The notes under the pieces were generated by a model. It searched no databases, was not told where the DNA came from, and worked only from the letters and a program-made list of their open reading frames with translations. A program made the position numbers and the translations under genes. Below are positions 10,801 to 22,412 of a DNA stretch of 64,000 nucleotides, piece by piece. Source of the DNA: Asterias rubens (lineage: Eukaryota > Echinodermata > Asteroidea > Forcipulatida > Asteriidae); the NCBI RefSeq assembly GCF_902459465.1, contig NC_047077.1:1736001-1800000 (forward strand), given 5' to 3'. The stretch's first letter is position 1. Every line of letters begins with the position of its first letter.

Positions 10801-13800
10801 AAACACACTTGATATGTACATGTATGTGTGTTTTAGTTTCCAGGACAGCAAAGGATGCCTCAACTATGCTATCAAAAGACTTTGATTACAAGTTTTTAAA
10901 ATCCTAGTTTACCTGTGCAAGTAGTATTTGATTTATCTTAAAACAGTGCAAGGCCAAATAAAAAAAAACAGTTGATCGTCCCCGCCCGCATCCTTTTTGG
11001 GGACTGCATCCTATTTTTACTATTTACGTTTTTTGTAAAAAAAAAAAAGTTTGTTTTAATTTTTTTTAAATGCATCCTTTTAAAAGGACTGGGTAAGGAG
11101 CTTTTCCCGATTCTAACATGATGCTCTCGAACACGTTTAACCGTCTGTTTCATAAAACAATAATAGTGAATGCCCACCAGCAAATCTTTTTAGTGTAATA
11201 ATCCAACCCTGTTAACATGGGTCCTTATGCAACAAAGTTTAAAGTATATCTTTGGACGTTAATGTTTTGTGACTTTCAAAAAGTACCCAAACCCTTTTAA
11301 ACTGTGTCTTGAAAACAGTATGAAACAATTAATCACAAAGAACTAAGGTTGATCTTAACTGTAAATCAATCTTAGGCATAAAAACAACAACTTTTCATTG
11401 CCTTTTTGGCTACAAAAAACTGGAGGGTCGGCCGGTCATTTTTTCTTTTCTTTTTTCTTTTTTTTTTTTTTTTTGAGGGGGGGGGGGGGTGGGGGGTTAT
11501 ACGTTTGACAAAAATCCCCAAATGTTGGCCCTAAATAATACTTTTTCCATCAAAAACCATTTTCATGAACTAGTGATTAGTGGTTCCGGCGTGAAGAACT
11601 TCGTTTGCAATAAAAGCCTCGAGATTCAATGATCAGTAACAAACAATATTAATCAATGCACTTTGCTCCACATCGCGCATGCCCTCAATTGGCGAAAGTC
11701 ATACATGTTTGAATATGCTTCAAGACTGTACATTGTACCATTGTACAGGCATGCGGCACTCTGCGTGGCAGTTCTTTCTCGGCTTGTGAATGTGCATAAT
11801 GTGTTGGAGTCTATCAACGGTCAATCACAGCATGCGGACTGTTTATGCACTGTGTATGCAGTGGGTATTTCCATGGTGTGGTCGACAATCTGTATATGTT
11901 ATGCGGACAATAAAGAATTATAATCTAATAATAATCTAAACGAACCATGTGGCTGTGTGCACCGTGTTATACCATTAAAATAATGTGTACAATCACATTT
12001 CCGATGCTGTAGTTTTGGAGTTGGTTTTGGCTTGACAGGTACTCGTTGATATCGTATTAAATGCAGTCTAAAAATAGTCTGTTTGTCATTTGTTGGGCAG
12101 GGCGCAGCCAATTCTTTGGCAGGGAGGCCTAAAGATTAAAGAGGGTGGCCCGCCCTCCAAAAAAAAAAAGTCTTTTTTTACATTTGGAAAAGAAACAAAA
12201 ATGCGACCATAGATTTCTGATTTTTGGGGTCGGTCGAAAAAGGACAATAAACAGGTTTTTTAATGCTTTATATGCTATAGGCCTTGTCACACCTTCATGT
12301 TTAAGCTAGCGTATGCCGACGTATCAAAATTTTACCTGTGCAGCCGTGATTGGTTCTCGACCAATGAAACTTCACAGCTTGTTACCAAGGTATAACAATT
12401 TGATTTGTTGATTGTTTGTAGGATGTGACAGTCACTAATGATGGTGCTACAATTCTGAAGCTACTGGAGGTTGAACACCCAGCAGCCAAGGTTCTTGTAG
12501 AACTAGCTGATCTTCAAGATCAGGAAGTAGGAGATGGAACTACATCAGTGGTAAGCTACTCAAGTATTTACAAAAATATATGGGATAATTTTGAAGGGCA
12601 CCAAGGCCAAAATATTCATTGTTCTACAATGTTCAATCTTAATAATAATCTTCCTTTGTGTAAAAAGGTGACTTTTAACATTGTTGTGACTGGTGTCCCA
12701 CTCAATTTTTGCTTAGCAAAGACATTTGTCAAGCAATATTTTCTGCTTAACAGCTTTATGAAATTGAGCCCTGGTTTGTTGCATCTATTAATAACCATTC
12801 TTTTAGTCTGAACTGTGTTTAATTACTGCTGCAACGAATACACCTCCGATCAAATAGCTCGTACTCACCATACTGGAATTCTCTGCCCTTGACGATCAGG
12901 AATACATCTTCCCTTGATGATTTCAAGAGTGCCTTAAAGACACACCTTTTCTTACAATAGTTAACCATTCTTGTATTGTTGTGTCATTAAAAATGCATGT
13001 AGTGGTGTTATTTGTCCCCTTATATTTATGTTGTTGTAGATTGTATAGTGTACTTCTTTGTAAAGCGCTTAGAGAATTAAGTGTTAATTGTTAGGCGCTA
13101 TATAAATCGAAAGTACTAATTATTATTATTATACTCTGTTGTGCCAAGAACAAATCACATCACTTTTGCTGATAGAGCCTTCTCTGGAATAAACTTGTAA
13201 ATCACATCAAGACACTTCTGAAAGCCCACTTGTTTTAGGAGGCCTACCATCAATGACTTGTTATTTCTTCTGTGCCATAGCGCCTTTGAGCAAACCTTTG
13301 ATTTAGGCGCTTTATTAATTGATTAATTTCTTATGTCTTCTCTGGTCAGGTTATTATTGCAGCTGAGCTGTTGAAGAACGCAGATGAGCTTGTCAGACAG
13401 AAGATCCATCCAACTACAATCATCAGTGGATACAGACTGGCCTGCAAGTCAGTATAGGTCTTTTACTTCTAAACTTTACAACTCATTGACTAATAAGTGC
13501 TCTCTAACGCTCCAAAATCCTCAAAGATCAGGCCTAGTTTCATAAAGCCTGTAAGCCACAAAACTTGCTTATTGCAAAAATTATTCAGCTCAGTTGATAG
13601 AACGTCCAAAGTTAATCCAGAGGTCACAGGTTTAAGCCATGCTCTAGGTATTTTTTCTTTGTTCAACCCCAAAACATAACAACAGTTCCATGGTTCCAGG
13701 GATTGATTTATGAAACAATGTTCTCTAAACTGATAGATGAAATCCGATTCCAGCTTAAGATCCAAGCATACCTAGCTTATCAATTTGTTATCCTTTCTTC

Positions 13801-16800
13801 ATCCATTCATGTGTTATCTAGATACTCTGTTCAAACATTTTCATGTTTCTTTCTGCTATTCTAGGGAGGCTTGTAAGTATATCCAGGAGCATCTGACCAT
13901 CGGTGTAGAGGAGCTTGGTAAAGATTGCATCATCAACGCAGCTAAGACGTCCATGTCTTCTAAGCTTATCGGACGGTATCCTTTATTTATAACTGATAAG
14001 CCTTTGATTTGTTGTGACCTTGTTTTGTGGCAGAGAGGATAAGAACACCAGACTCAAGTTCTGGTGTTTGTGATCAGAAGAGTGTGGGCTTGAGTCCCAG
14101 TTGTGACACTTGTGTCCTTATGGAGACACTTAACCATTATTGCTGCATCCTTACGGTAGGACGTAAAGCTGTTGGCTTGTTTGATGTATGAAACACCTAA
14201 AAAAAGGAGTTTGCCCCCGGTGTTCCTGGTTTGATTGGCAGCATATTGCACCACAGCACCTTAACCATAGACCTTATGCATTGACGTCATTCAGCCACCA
14301 TCTTAGAGGAAAAACGGTGACGAAACTATCAAGATGCACGGATTTGTACGCGCGGCGCACAGTATTGGCCAATGAACAACCTCTTTTTGACCTCTAGGTG
14401 AGGGCGCCCTACTGAAATGACATCATGTGCATAAGGTCTATTACAAGGTACGGGCCATTGCTTTGGGTGCATTTGGTTATTGAGGTCTAGGTGTAAGGTA
14501 AAATTGATTTATGTTTTTCTTTATTTCGATGCATTAATGTCCGCAGTGAAATATCCTTTTCCTTAACCCCTTGATCTTCAGCGACTCTGACTTCTTTGCT
14601 AATTTGATCGTTGATGCCGTGAACGCAGTGAAGCTGACCGACCCTAAGGGTATCGTACGCTATCCTATCAAGGCCATTAATATTCTCAAAGCACATGGTC
14701 GTAGTGCTAAGGAGACTGTCCTGGTGAACGGATATGCACTCAACTGTATGGCAGCTTCACAAGGTCAGTTTACTTGATGAGTCTCGGGTTGTTTTTCCTT
14801 ATTAGTGTTTGGTTTTGTCTTTATGTTAAAGTCACCTGGAAATAGAATTTGTTTTCTTTCAAATATAAGAGTATATGCTTATGAACAATAAAACAATTTT
14901 TTTAGTAATTGTTTGTCACGATTTATATGTTTAAAAAATATATAAAGTTGTTTGGGGGCTGACTCCGCCTACCCCTTTTGTGACGTCATTCAAGGCAGAC
15001 TTTGCCCGCAATGCGTATAGTAAACACACGTGCAAAGTACATATACGTCCAAGTCGTGAGTTGGTACATTTCAAAAAGTTTTTTTCTGCATTCAGCAGCA
15101 ATACACGTGGTCGGCATTGCCGGAAAAAAACAAAACGTACAAACTCACGACTTGGTCCGTACATGTACTTTGCAATTGTGTTTACTCTACGCATTACAGG
15201 CAAAGTCTGCCTCGATTGACGTCACGAACAGCGCCCTCTCGGGTCACGGTCTACTCTTAAATTTGTAAATAACATAAGAACTGATTTTTTAAAACCTTAG
15301 TTAACTGTTTATTCACATTCAACTCATCAAAACACATATATTAGTGACAAAAACTTTATTTTGAAAAAATACCACTTCCAGGTGACTTTAAGACTAGTAT
15401 TCTCACTTTGTGTATTCTACCATGTGCATAAGTAACACAGCTGTGACAATTTTGGCTCAATTAATGAAACTAATGAATGTGTTTTCTGATCTTGACAAAT
15501 CTTGTACTTGTCTCAAACGATATATGTTAAAGGCTAGAAGAAACAGTTGATTGTAACGATTAACCTGAGATTAAAATCACTCCATCACCTTTATAAGTGG
15601 TGTTTGAAGAACGAGCATATCTCATACATAGACTCATCCAAGTCACTGTCAAATGGGTTTGATCATGATGTAGATGGAATTCCCTGACATGACTGGATAC
15701 AATTCTTTTATTTCAAAAGTAGTTTTGGATCCTTCCTTTGGTTTGAATCAATAACACATTATACTTCACAGTAAACCTTTCTTGTTTTCCCATACCTTTG
15801 AGTAAGATACTTTACCATAGTTGCTTTGTCTTGTGGATGGGACGTAAAGCTGTAGGTTGTACTAGTATTGGTAGTGCACATAAAAGAACCTAGGGGTGGA
15901 TTTCACAAAGAGTTAAGACTTAAGTCTTGTCTAGAGTTAGGATGAGTTACTCGTCCCAACTTAGGACTTGCCTTAAGTTTAAATAACTCCTAAGTTAGTC
16001 CTAAGTTAGAACTATCTCTGGAAATCAACCCCTGAACAGTTGCTGTGTTTCGTGGGAATAGCAAGCACCCTTGTACAGGTTTACTTGGGCTTGTAAGTTA
16101 CATTGATTAAGTTCACTTATGAGGCATCCTTGGTTTCATTACAAGTAAAGATAATACCAAGTCTATTTGAGTGCTGATTTTTAACGACATACATTCCATC
16201 CCTACTCAAAAAAAAATAGAGACAGTCCCTCATTCTGAAAAACTTGTGATACTAAATTCAACTGAAAAACAAGATATGAATTTGGTAACGAAGCTGTACT
16301 TCATAATAACTTATGACTGTAATCTTGTTTTTCTGGATCTTACAAATGCCTGCATCCATTGAGATGTTTTGTTACGTCCCCAGTGTCCCTATTTCTGACT
16401 TTGCTATGATGGCAGGTATGTAACACTAGATTTTTTGTTTTTCTACAGCGATGGTGAAGCGAGTAGTCAACGCTAAGATTGCTTGTCTTGACTTCAGTCT
16501 ACAGAAAGCTAAGATGCACCTCGGTGTCCACGTCATTGTTGAAGACCCAGCCAAATTGGATGCAATCAGACAAAGGTATGTAGTGGATTACTTGTTTGTC
16601 GTCTTGAAGTTGGAAAGATACAAAATGTTCTAGGGAGTATTTTGAAAGGACTATTTCAAGCTGTGTTGTTTGATAAACTGAAATATACTTATAATTTCGT
16701 TTTACCCTTGCACCGATGTGTAATAAGCACTGCATACTTAGTACTTTCCAGAGTTCAGTGGAAACAAAAATCCACATTTATTAAATCGTTGTGGTTACTG

Positions 16801-19800
16801 CTGCTAAGGATTCGAACATGCTTTAGCCATCAGGCTAGCTAGGTGGCTAGTAGTAAGACAACAATAGCGATGCAAAAGTCTTGGGTTTGACCCCACCCGA
16901 ATGGTTTGCATATAGATTTGTTTTCTCAGAACTCTAGAAAGTATACAGTGCTTGATACACTTTGTCGTAAGGGTAAAATACACATTGTATTCCTTATCCC
17001 GAAGCAAAAATTATTTTGTACTGAAGTTCATTTGCTTGAGTGTGCATGGTGTTGTAACTATATTGCTTTGTTGTTACTTTATGAAATGTTTGTTGCTTCC
17101 TGTTTTGTATTTGTGAATTTTCAAGCATATTGCCATAGTGATTGAGTTATTTGTTCATGTTTGTTTACAGTGTGAATGAATGTTTTATTTTAACAATATG
17201 TTGCATTTCTTTACAATATGTTGCCTTTCACCTCTAGGACCCAGTTCGAATCCCGCCGGGGATTGGGTTCTGACTGTGGGTTTTACCCTGAAATGGGTCT
17301 CTCGGATGTTCCTTGCATGTTTACAGCTGAAACTTCCTTCTCTCTATTGGGTTCTTGGCTAGTACAGCGATTAAGTTCACTTTACTAAAAATCCTTGGCT
17401 TCATAACCAGAATTGCTAAACAAATTTATTGTGATTTTTATTTTGTCTTTTATCTCTGCTTTTTACCCGGTTTGAAATTGTTTTGCAAGGTTACTTTTGT
17501 AGTCTTGTTAGTGTATGTATATTCTATGCCAATATATTGAATTGTTACTTCCTTTTGCATTTTTGTATCTTTGTTGGATTCTATTTTATGGTTTCTTGAA
17601 ACCATTTGTTAACTTTTATCGTTTTTTATAGCTTTGCATTGCTTTGTGGATGTGTTTTGTATATTATTCTTCTATTTGCATATCATCTGCATTATCTAGT
17701 TCATATGTGTTTAAATCTTATTATTCTATATTGGAGGATTTGAAGACATTTTTGATGGCTTAATGTTGCATGTTCAATTTGACCTAAACTGAAGCCTCAT
17801 TTTATTATTACTTGAAGGTTGTCAAAGACCGGCATGTTAGGCTGTATTTTAAACCTGAAAAGTAAACCCTTACCCCGCCTTAAAGTATTTGTTTTGGGGT
17901 GAGTTTTATTTGACATTAACTTATTAATTTCAACTTTCTCAGGGAGTCGGATATCACAAAGGAGAGGATTCAGAAGATAATCAATGCTGGAGCCAACGTG
18001 ATTCTAACCACAGGAGGCATTGATGATTTATGTCTCAAGTACTTTGTGGAAGCTGGAGCCATGGCCGTCAGACGATGCAAGAAACAAGATCTTAAAAGGA
18101 TTGCTAAGGCAACTGGAGGTATGGTATACAAATAAGCTGTCTAGTAAAAATAAATATCACGTGACTTCCTCAAAAGGTAGATATATGGTGTTATGATAAC
18201 TGATTATAGTAGTGTATTAGTGTTACTGTTGAGATTAAAATCACTCCATCACCTTTATAAGTGGTGCTTGAAGAACGAGCACATCTCATACATAAACTCG
18301 TCCAAGTCACTGTCAAATGGGGGTATGACTCATAACATACTCCTTGATTTGATTTGGGTACATTGTTGATTTAATAACCAATGAGGAGCAAGTTCAGGTG
18401 CTGCCCTTGCGTGAATTTGTGATTTAGTGTTTCACTCCAACGCTGTAGTCTAGGTGTAAAAACCTCTCTTGATACTCAGGCATGACGTCATAATTCTTAC
18501 CAAAAATGAGGCTATAGGCGCTTGTCCGCCACCACTTGCAGTGGCTGTGCCTATGGCCTCGTTTTGGGTTAGAATTGTGACATACTCGTGCATTAAGAGA
18601 GGCGTATACCCATGTAGCCACTACGCTCTATGACAATGTGCGTCATGTACACATGCAAAATCATGTAACTTAACCTCTGAATTATCCAATAGAAAGGTTC
18701 TTTAACATTTTTAGTGAAATAAGTAGAGTGCCAGTGTCCTAGGGAAATCCGTCCCCTAGATATTCTGTCCCCCATATAGACATGGGCTGTAGTAAGGAGG
18801 ATTATTCAAAAGAGGGTGGTATCAGAAGAACGTGTGCACAGTTCGTTGTGGGGGTGGCAGAATCGCCTGCTACACCAGCACTTAAATCCTGCTCCAGAAA
18901 GGTTTTCTGTTATTAACCCCCATTTATTTCCCAGTAAGTTTCCCTTGTGCTTAATTACTTGAAATGTGTCTTTGTTCAACCCCAAAATTTCCTTTGTTTT
19001 TGTTTACTTGTTTACTTGTTTACAGCCCAGTTTTTGGTATCTCTTGCTAATCTGGAGGGTGAGGAGACATTTGAAGCTTCCATGTTGGGCCAAGCTGAAG
19101 AAGTCTGCGTCGAACGAGTCTGTGATGATGAACTGATCTTGATCAAAAGGTAGGTTCAGAACCCTTAAGAGACAAATACTTTAAAAACCTCTCTGATCAA
19201 TGGATTTGATTTACCAGGAGCTCAAAAATGTATAAAAGCAATTTAATGAAATCCATACAAATAGCACATTCAGTATTTTCCTGCTGAGGTAATGTGGGAC
19301 TAAGTTTTTGAATTATGAGATCCACTCCTTTAATACATAACACTGTGTACATGTAATGGTTTACAAGGTGCTGTGGCGCAATATGCTGCCAATCAAACCA
19401 GGAACACCAGGGAAAACCCCTTCTCTTTTTGATAAGTTCACTGGGTTCTTTACATTACACACGCGACCAGCAGGTTTCTGTCCCATCAGAAGGACAAAGC
19501 ATCATGGTTTTAATCATGATGCTTCGTGTCTTGCTTGGGGACAATGACCTGTTGATCAGAAACACCAGAGCTTAAGTCTAATTATCTTAATCGCTAGGCC
19601 ACAACGTGCCTAATGGTCCTTAGCCGACAATGTGTGGTAACTGCACTTATGCTTATTAAAATAGTTAATTTGTCCTTAATTCTTTTAGCCCCAAGGTACG
19701 AAACGCAGCGTCAGTCATCCTACGTGGAGCTAATGACTATCAGTGTGATGAGATGGAGAGATCTCTACATGACGCTCTCTGTGTCGTCAAACGAGTCTTA

Positions 19801-21620
19801 GAGAGTAAGACAGTCGTACCAGGAGGTGGCTCTGTGGAAGCTGCTTTGTCTATCTACTTGGAGAACCTTGCAACGTCATTGGTGAGTTTCCCTTTTAATA
19901 CAGGGCCAAATTTTAAAGAGCTGTTCAGCAGAAAACACAGAAAAATTAGTGGGGCACCAGTTGCAGAAATGTTAACTTTATGGAATTTTGACTGATAACC
20001 TGTTTCTGTTAAGCAAAATTGTTTCTGTAATTTTCTGTATTGTTTTACGCCTGTTTGTTTATTACTGATGGATTTATGTTGTATTGTTTTATTATTTGAT
20101 TCATTTTTTATTGTCCATAAAACATGCTTAGTCGAACATGCTCAATACCATAACAATATTTTGTTAAATTACAGAATTACATATCATTCTGAATTATAAC
20201 AATATTTACACTAAAACAAAACTTTAAACTGTTTTGATTGTTTATACTAAACATTTTGACTTTACCTTTCCATATTGCAGAGTTCCAGGGAGCAGCTAGC
20301 CATTGCTGAGTTTGCAAACTCTCTGTTGGTCATTCCTAAGACTCTAGCAGTCAATGCTGCTAAGGATTCTGTGGATCTTGTTGCTAAGCTACGTGCTTAT
20401 CACAACACGTCTCAGATGGAAGCAGATCGTGCTGACCTCAAATGGTGCGTAAAACCCTAACTTTGTTGAGTTATTTATTGGAATCCTTCCTCACTCTGAC
20501 AAAAAAGTATAAAATTACTCTCAAAACTCACCTTTTCAATATGCAAGCTGACTGCGCTGACTTCAAATTGTACGTCATTATTGGAATCCTTCCTCATTTT
20601 AAAAATAATGGCTTGTCAAAACCAGGGCTGGAGTTCCATCTCTGAAAGGGCAAGGCCATTCTCATTTTGCAAAGGGAACTTCCATTGGGAAATCTAAAAG
20701 TCTTTGGGAAACTATTGAAGGGCACCAAGGCCAAGACTAGGGGCAAAGTAGGCCATGGCCTCCGCAGCCTTCGTGTAATTCCATGCCTGCAAAACTTACT
20801 CTCAAAACTCACCTTTTTAATAATTTGTATTTTTATAATTCATAATGTTTTTGTTTTCATTGTCTGTGTCTGGCGCCTTGAACATCTACTTAGATAGATT
20901 TGGCGCATTACAAATACCTTCTATTATGACTTGTCAAAACTTTTAAAGTTACTCTCAAAACTCACCTTTTCAATATGTGTTTCTATAATTCATAGTTTTG
21001 TTGTGTTTTATTGTACATGAATGTTTTCCCTAATTGTTGTTTTGCTTTCTTTTCACTGGATAAATATTGTTTTCATTGCTACCTTGTGCCTTAACATCTA
21101 TATAGATTGATTTGGTGCATTTCAAGTACCTTTTAATTGTTATTATCAAAATGTATGAAGTAAATTTTGTGTTATTTGTTAGGCTTAGAAATAAGATTGC
21201 TAGGATATTTTGAAAAAAATTGTATTAACAAAATACCTAATTGTGTAATGTACATGTACTTTATTATTTCATGTATTCATAGTTCTGTTTTTTATTGTAG
21301 CTGTTTTCTATATGTAATAACTTGTGTAAGGACCCTTAGAGCCTATTTTCATGAATTGTTCGCTATCTAAATACAGCATTATTATTATCTTGTTATTAGC
21401 GAGTGCTCAAAAGGTTTCTCATTTCTCCTTTTCAATCAGGGTTGGTCTGGATCTTGTTGAAGGCGTCGTCAGAGATAATAAGAAAGCCGGTGTCTTCGAG
21501 CCAGGTATCTGCAAGATTAAGTGTCTGAAGTTCGCCACTGAGGCGGCAATCACGATCCTTAGAATCGATGACATGATCAAGCTAGCGCCGGACGAGCAAG
21601 AGTCCATGGGACGCCATTGA
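7806..21620 (+). CDS. TCP1: T-complex protein 1 subunit alpha (CCT1), cytosolic chaperonin subunit
   Basis: Twelve coding exons: 7806-7875, 8728-8813, 12422-12550, 13350-13447, 13865-13975, 14582-14763, 16449-16575, 17943-18118, 19026-19149, 19689-19881, 20281-20444, 21440-21620; total 1641 nt, 546 aa. CCT/TRiC is the two-ring ATP-driven chaperonin that folds actin, tubulin and WD-repeat proteins in the cytosol. Group II motifs are present: [15 protein letters not shown] near residue 37, TNDGAT at 57-62, GDGTT at 89-93, the invariant [21 protein letters not shown] block, and VVPGGGSVE. The alpha identity rests on [38 protein letters not shown] and CDDELILIK, which match vertebrate TCP1 rather than other subunits. 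It ends at MGRH, about ten residues short of the human tail, which is a variable region. Exon 4 ends at TGC AA before GTCAGT, so the reading frame requires splitting a Lys codon. AATAAA at about 21784 could serve polyadenylation. Confidence 0.97.
8543..8676. mobile_element. Degenerate GGCGCCACCAC-family MITE
   Basis: The left end AAAAGTTTCCGTATCCTGCC and the shared core (ATGAAATAATATAGTATC and AGATATCCCTTTTTGTAAAA) identify the family. The right arm has decayed to GAAAAAGTGATTGCAACTTA. It lies in TCP1 intron 1. Confidence 0.7.
9047..9261. mobile_element. 215-bp MITE in TCP1 intron 2
   Basis: The termini ATGTAATGGCAAAAC and GTTTTGCCATTACAT are exact inverses. Pairing continues inward through AAAAGTCT and ACCAGAAAAAAACC with a few mismatches, giving arms of about 55 bp. 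There is no coding capacity. Confidence 0.8.
9502..10440. mobile_element. hAT-like non-autonomous element (939 bp)
   Basis: It starts CAGGGCTCGAATTT and ends with the exact inverse AAATTCGAGCCCTG. CAGGG termini are typical of hAT transposons. There is no transposase; the short frames at 10028-10242 are unrecognised. It interrupts a minisatellite, since matching repeat sequence lies on both sides (9449-9501 and from 10441). An exact 8-bp target duplication cannot be fixed because the target itself is repetitive. Confidence 0.7.
10441..10870. repeat. Minisatellite of about 66-70 bp units with internal hairpin
   Basis: At least six imperfect units contain GGTTAAGGAAATGCCTCAACC followed by ATCCTAGGAGGAAAAACACAG and a T-rich stretch. 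Each carries a short inverted repeat (GGTTGAGG / CCTCAACC). Two further units lie left of the hAT-like element at 9449-9501. It lies in TCP1 intron 2. Confidence 0.85.
10871..12421. other. 3' part of TCP1 intron 2
   Basis: Apart from the poly-T/poly-G tract, I see no coding or RNA feature. Short frames at 11663-11923 and 11899-12111 have no recognisable similarity. Confidence 0.4.
11452..11500 (+). repeat. Poly-T / poly-G low-complexity tract
   Basis: A T-rich run with sparse C passes directly into a G run. It lies in TCP1 intron 2. Confidence 0.85.
12838..13125 (+). mobile_element. LINE 3' end (CR1/L2-type) with shared tail
   Basis: The reading [17 protein letters not shown] then [11 protein letters not shown] followed by a stop is the standard C-terminus of CR1/L2-like LINE polyproteins. 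Downstream is the tail GTTAGGCGCTATATAAAT and a run of ATT. Only the last portion is present, as in a 5'-truncated insertion. It lies in TCP1 intron 3. Confidence 0.8.
13585..13680 (+). mobile_element. tRNA-derived SINE fragment
   Basis: The head CAGCTCAGTTGATAGAAC, a B-box-like ACAGGTTTAAGCC and the tail CTTTGTTCAACCCC match the family seen at 372-440. It lies in TCP1 intron 4. Confidence 0.6.
14020..14268 (+). mobile_element. tRNA-derived SINE, class with GCAGCATATTGCACC tail
   Basis: The order is a tRNA-like head (GTGGGCTTGAGTCCCAGTTG), then ACACTTGTGTCC, then CGTAAAGCTGT, then GGCAGCATATTGCACCACAG. Minus-strand relatives occur at 19356-19640, 26600-26990, 52890-53010 and 59405-59520. Confidence 0.7.
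14269..14442. mobile_element. MITE with ATAGACCTTATGCA termini
   Basis: ATAGACCTTATGCATTGACG on the left pairs with the right end CATGTGCATAAGGTCTAT. The arms extend about 30 bp to TCATTTCAG. The element abuts the SINE ending at 14268 in TCP1 intron 5. Confidence 0.8.
14826..15391. mobile_element. TTAA-flanked palindromic MITE (AGTCACCTGGAA ends)
   Basis: TTAA at 14826-14829 and 15388-15391 flank termini AGTCACCTGGAA and TTCCAGGTGACT. A second, long inverted pair lies inside: GGCAGACTTTGCCCGCAATG near 14994 and its inverse near 15190. TTAA duplication is the hallmark of piggyBac-type transposition. It lies in TCP1 intron 6. Confidence 0.8.
15562..15655 (+). repeat. Dispersed repeat, copy 1
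   Basis: The segment beginning GAGATTAAAATCACTCCATC and ending CAAGTCACTGTCAAATGG recurs at about 18232-18321 in TCP1 intron 8 with few differences. I do not recognise the family. Confidence 0.65.
15891..16034. repeat. Palindromic element, GGGGTGGATTTCACAAAGAG family
   Basis: It begins AGGGGTGGATTTCACAAAGA and ends in the degenerate inverse AAATCAACCCC. Inside, CTTAGGACT words are repeated. A better copy is at 35304-35454 and partial copies lie at 30448-30570, 36900-37250, 44700-45070 and 54270-54420. Confidence 0.7.
16685..17010. mobile_element. Facing pair of diverged tRNA-like SINE units
   Basis: The left part (TTACCCTTGCACCGATGTGT, then AGTACTTTCCAGAGTTCAGT) and the inverted right part (TTGACCCCACCCGAATG through AAGTATACAGTGCTTGATAC) are relatives of the 258-bp unit at 2013-2852. 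It lies in TCP1 intron 7. Confidence 0.6.
18232..18321 (+). repeat. Dispersed repeat, copy 2
   Basis: This matches the segment at 15562-15655 nearly throughout, including CACCTTTATAAGTGGTG and GAAGAACGAGCA. It lies in TCP1 intron 8. Confidence 0.65.
18463..18603. mobile_element. Hairpin MITE in TCP1 intron 8
   Basis: CTCTCTTGATACTCAGGCAT and TTACCAAAAATGAGGC on the left pair imperfectly with GCCTCGTTTTGGG and TGCATTAAGAGAG on the right. The arms are about 55 bp around a GC-rich loop. Confidence 0.6.
19356..19640 (-). mobile_element. tRNA-derived SINE
   Basis: It begins, on the plus strand, GGTGCTGTGGCGCAATATGC then TGCCAATCAAACCAGGAAC, and ends with an inverted tRNA-like head near 19590-19615. 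It lies in TCP1 intron 9 and is oriented opposite to the gene. Confidence 0.65.
20470..21390 (+). mobile_element. Stack of LINE 3'-end fragments in TCP1 intron 11
   Basis: The segment CTCTCAAAACTCACCTTTT, reading LKTHLF, occurs at about 20520, 20800 and 20950. It is followed by tails such as TGGCGCCTTGAACATCTAC and TTTGGCGCATTACAAATACC. Another tail-like end lies near 21370. These look like repeated 5'-truncated insertions or duplications of an L2/CR1-like LINE end. Confidence 0.6.
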
Positions 21621-22034
21621 TGCTCACTTACATAATCGTATAAAATTAAATGTTACTTAAAAAAGTTTGTGTGTTGTTGTGTGAATGTGACTTATGCTTC
21701 TGTGAACCTAAAGGGTGCACAAACTGTGTAATAGAAACATTTGTTGCGTATGAGCAGACGTTAAGTAACAATGTGCTGTGCTCAATAAAAAAAGCTGTAA
21801 GCAGTGAAACTTGCTTCATGAAATAATTTTGGTTAGCAGTGATGACTTTGTGGCTGGTAACCTGTTTTTGCTAAGCGAGATTTCTCCATGCTAAGCAAGA
21901 TTGTTTGATAGCCTTTACGAAACACTGTTAGCATTAGTATCTTTCTTTTTTTACGAGCCAGACAAGGCAATTTTTTTCTGTTGAACTAAAGAACGGAATA
22001 ACATGTTGAGATGAGGGAGTGAGTGTGGTTTCGT

Positions 22035-22412
22035 TTAAAGGTAGGGTCATAGATTGGTAAATACTCCAACAAACAATGACAATTGAGAAGCACTAGCTGT
22101 TGATTGTATAAACTATTCTGAGAAGGGATTCCCTTCAAAGTAGTCTGGTTTGAATAACTTGTCTCCCAAAAACAGTTGAATCTTGGAAACATTTTATGTA
22201 TGAATCGTTTCTCATATTATCTGAGGGTTGGTGTTCATCTGGTATACGATGTCGCTAAATATGAATGGACTCATCGTTCTTGTGAAAATATTGTGACAGC
22301 TATTTGCTGCAAGGAGACGCAGTATTCATATGACTTTTATTGTATCTTTCTTGATAATGTTGCCTATAAATCAGTATTGTTGAAAAATCTCAATCTATGA
22401 CCCTACCTTTAA
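22035..22412. mobile_element. TTAA-flanked MITE (AGGTAGGGTCATAGATTG ends)
   Basis: TTAA at 22035-22038 and 22409-22412 flank AGGTAGGGTCATAGATTG and its exact inverse CAATCTATGACCCTACCT. There is no coding capacity. A degenerate relative lies at 25318-25715 and a lone terminus (TATGACCCTACCTTTAA) at about 39109-39127. Confidence 0.85.
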
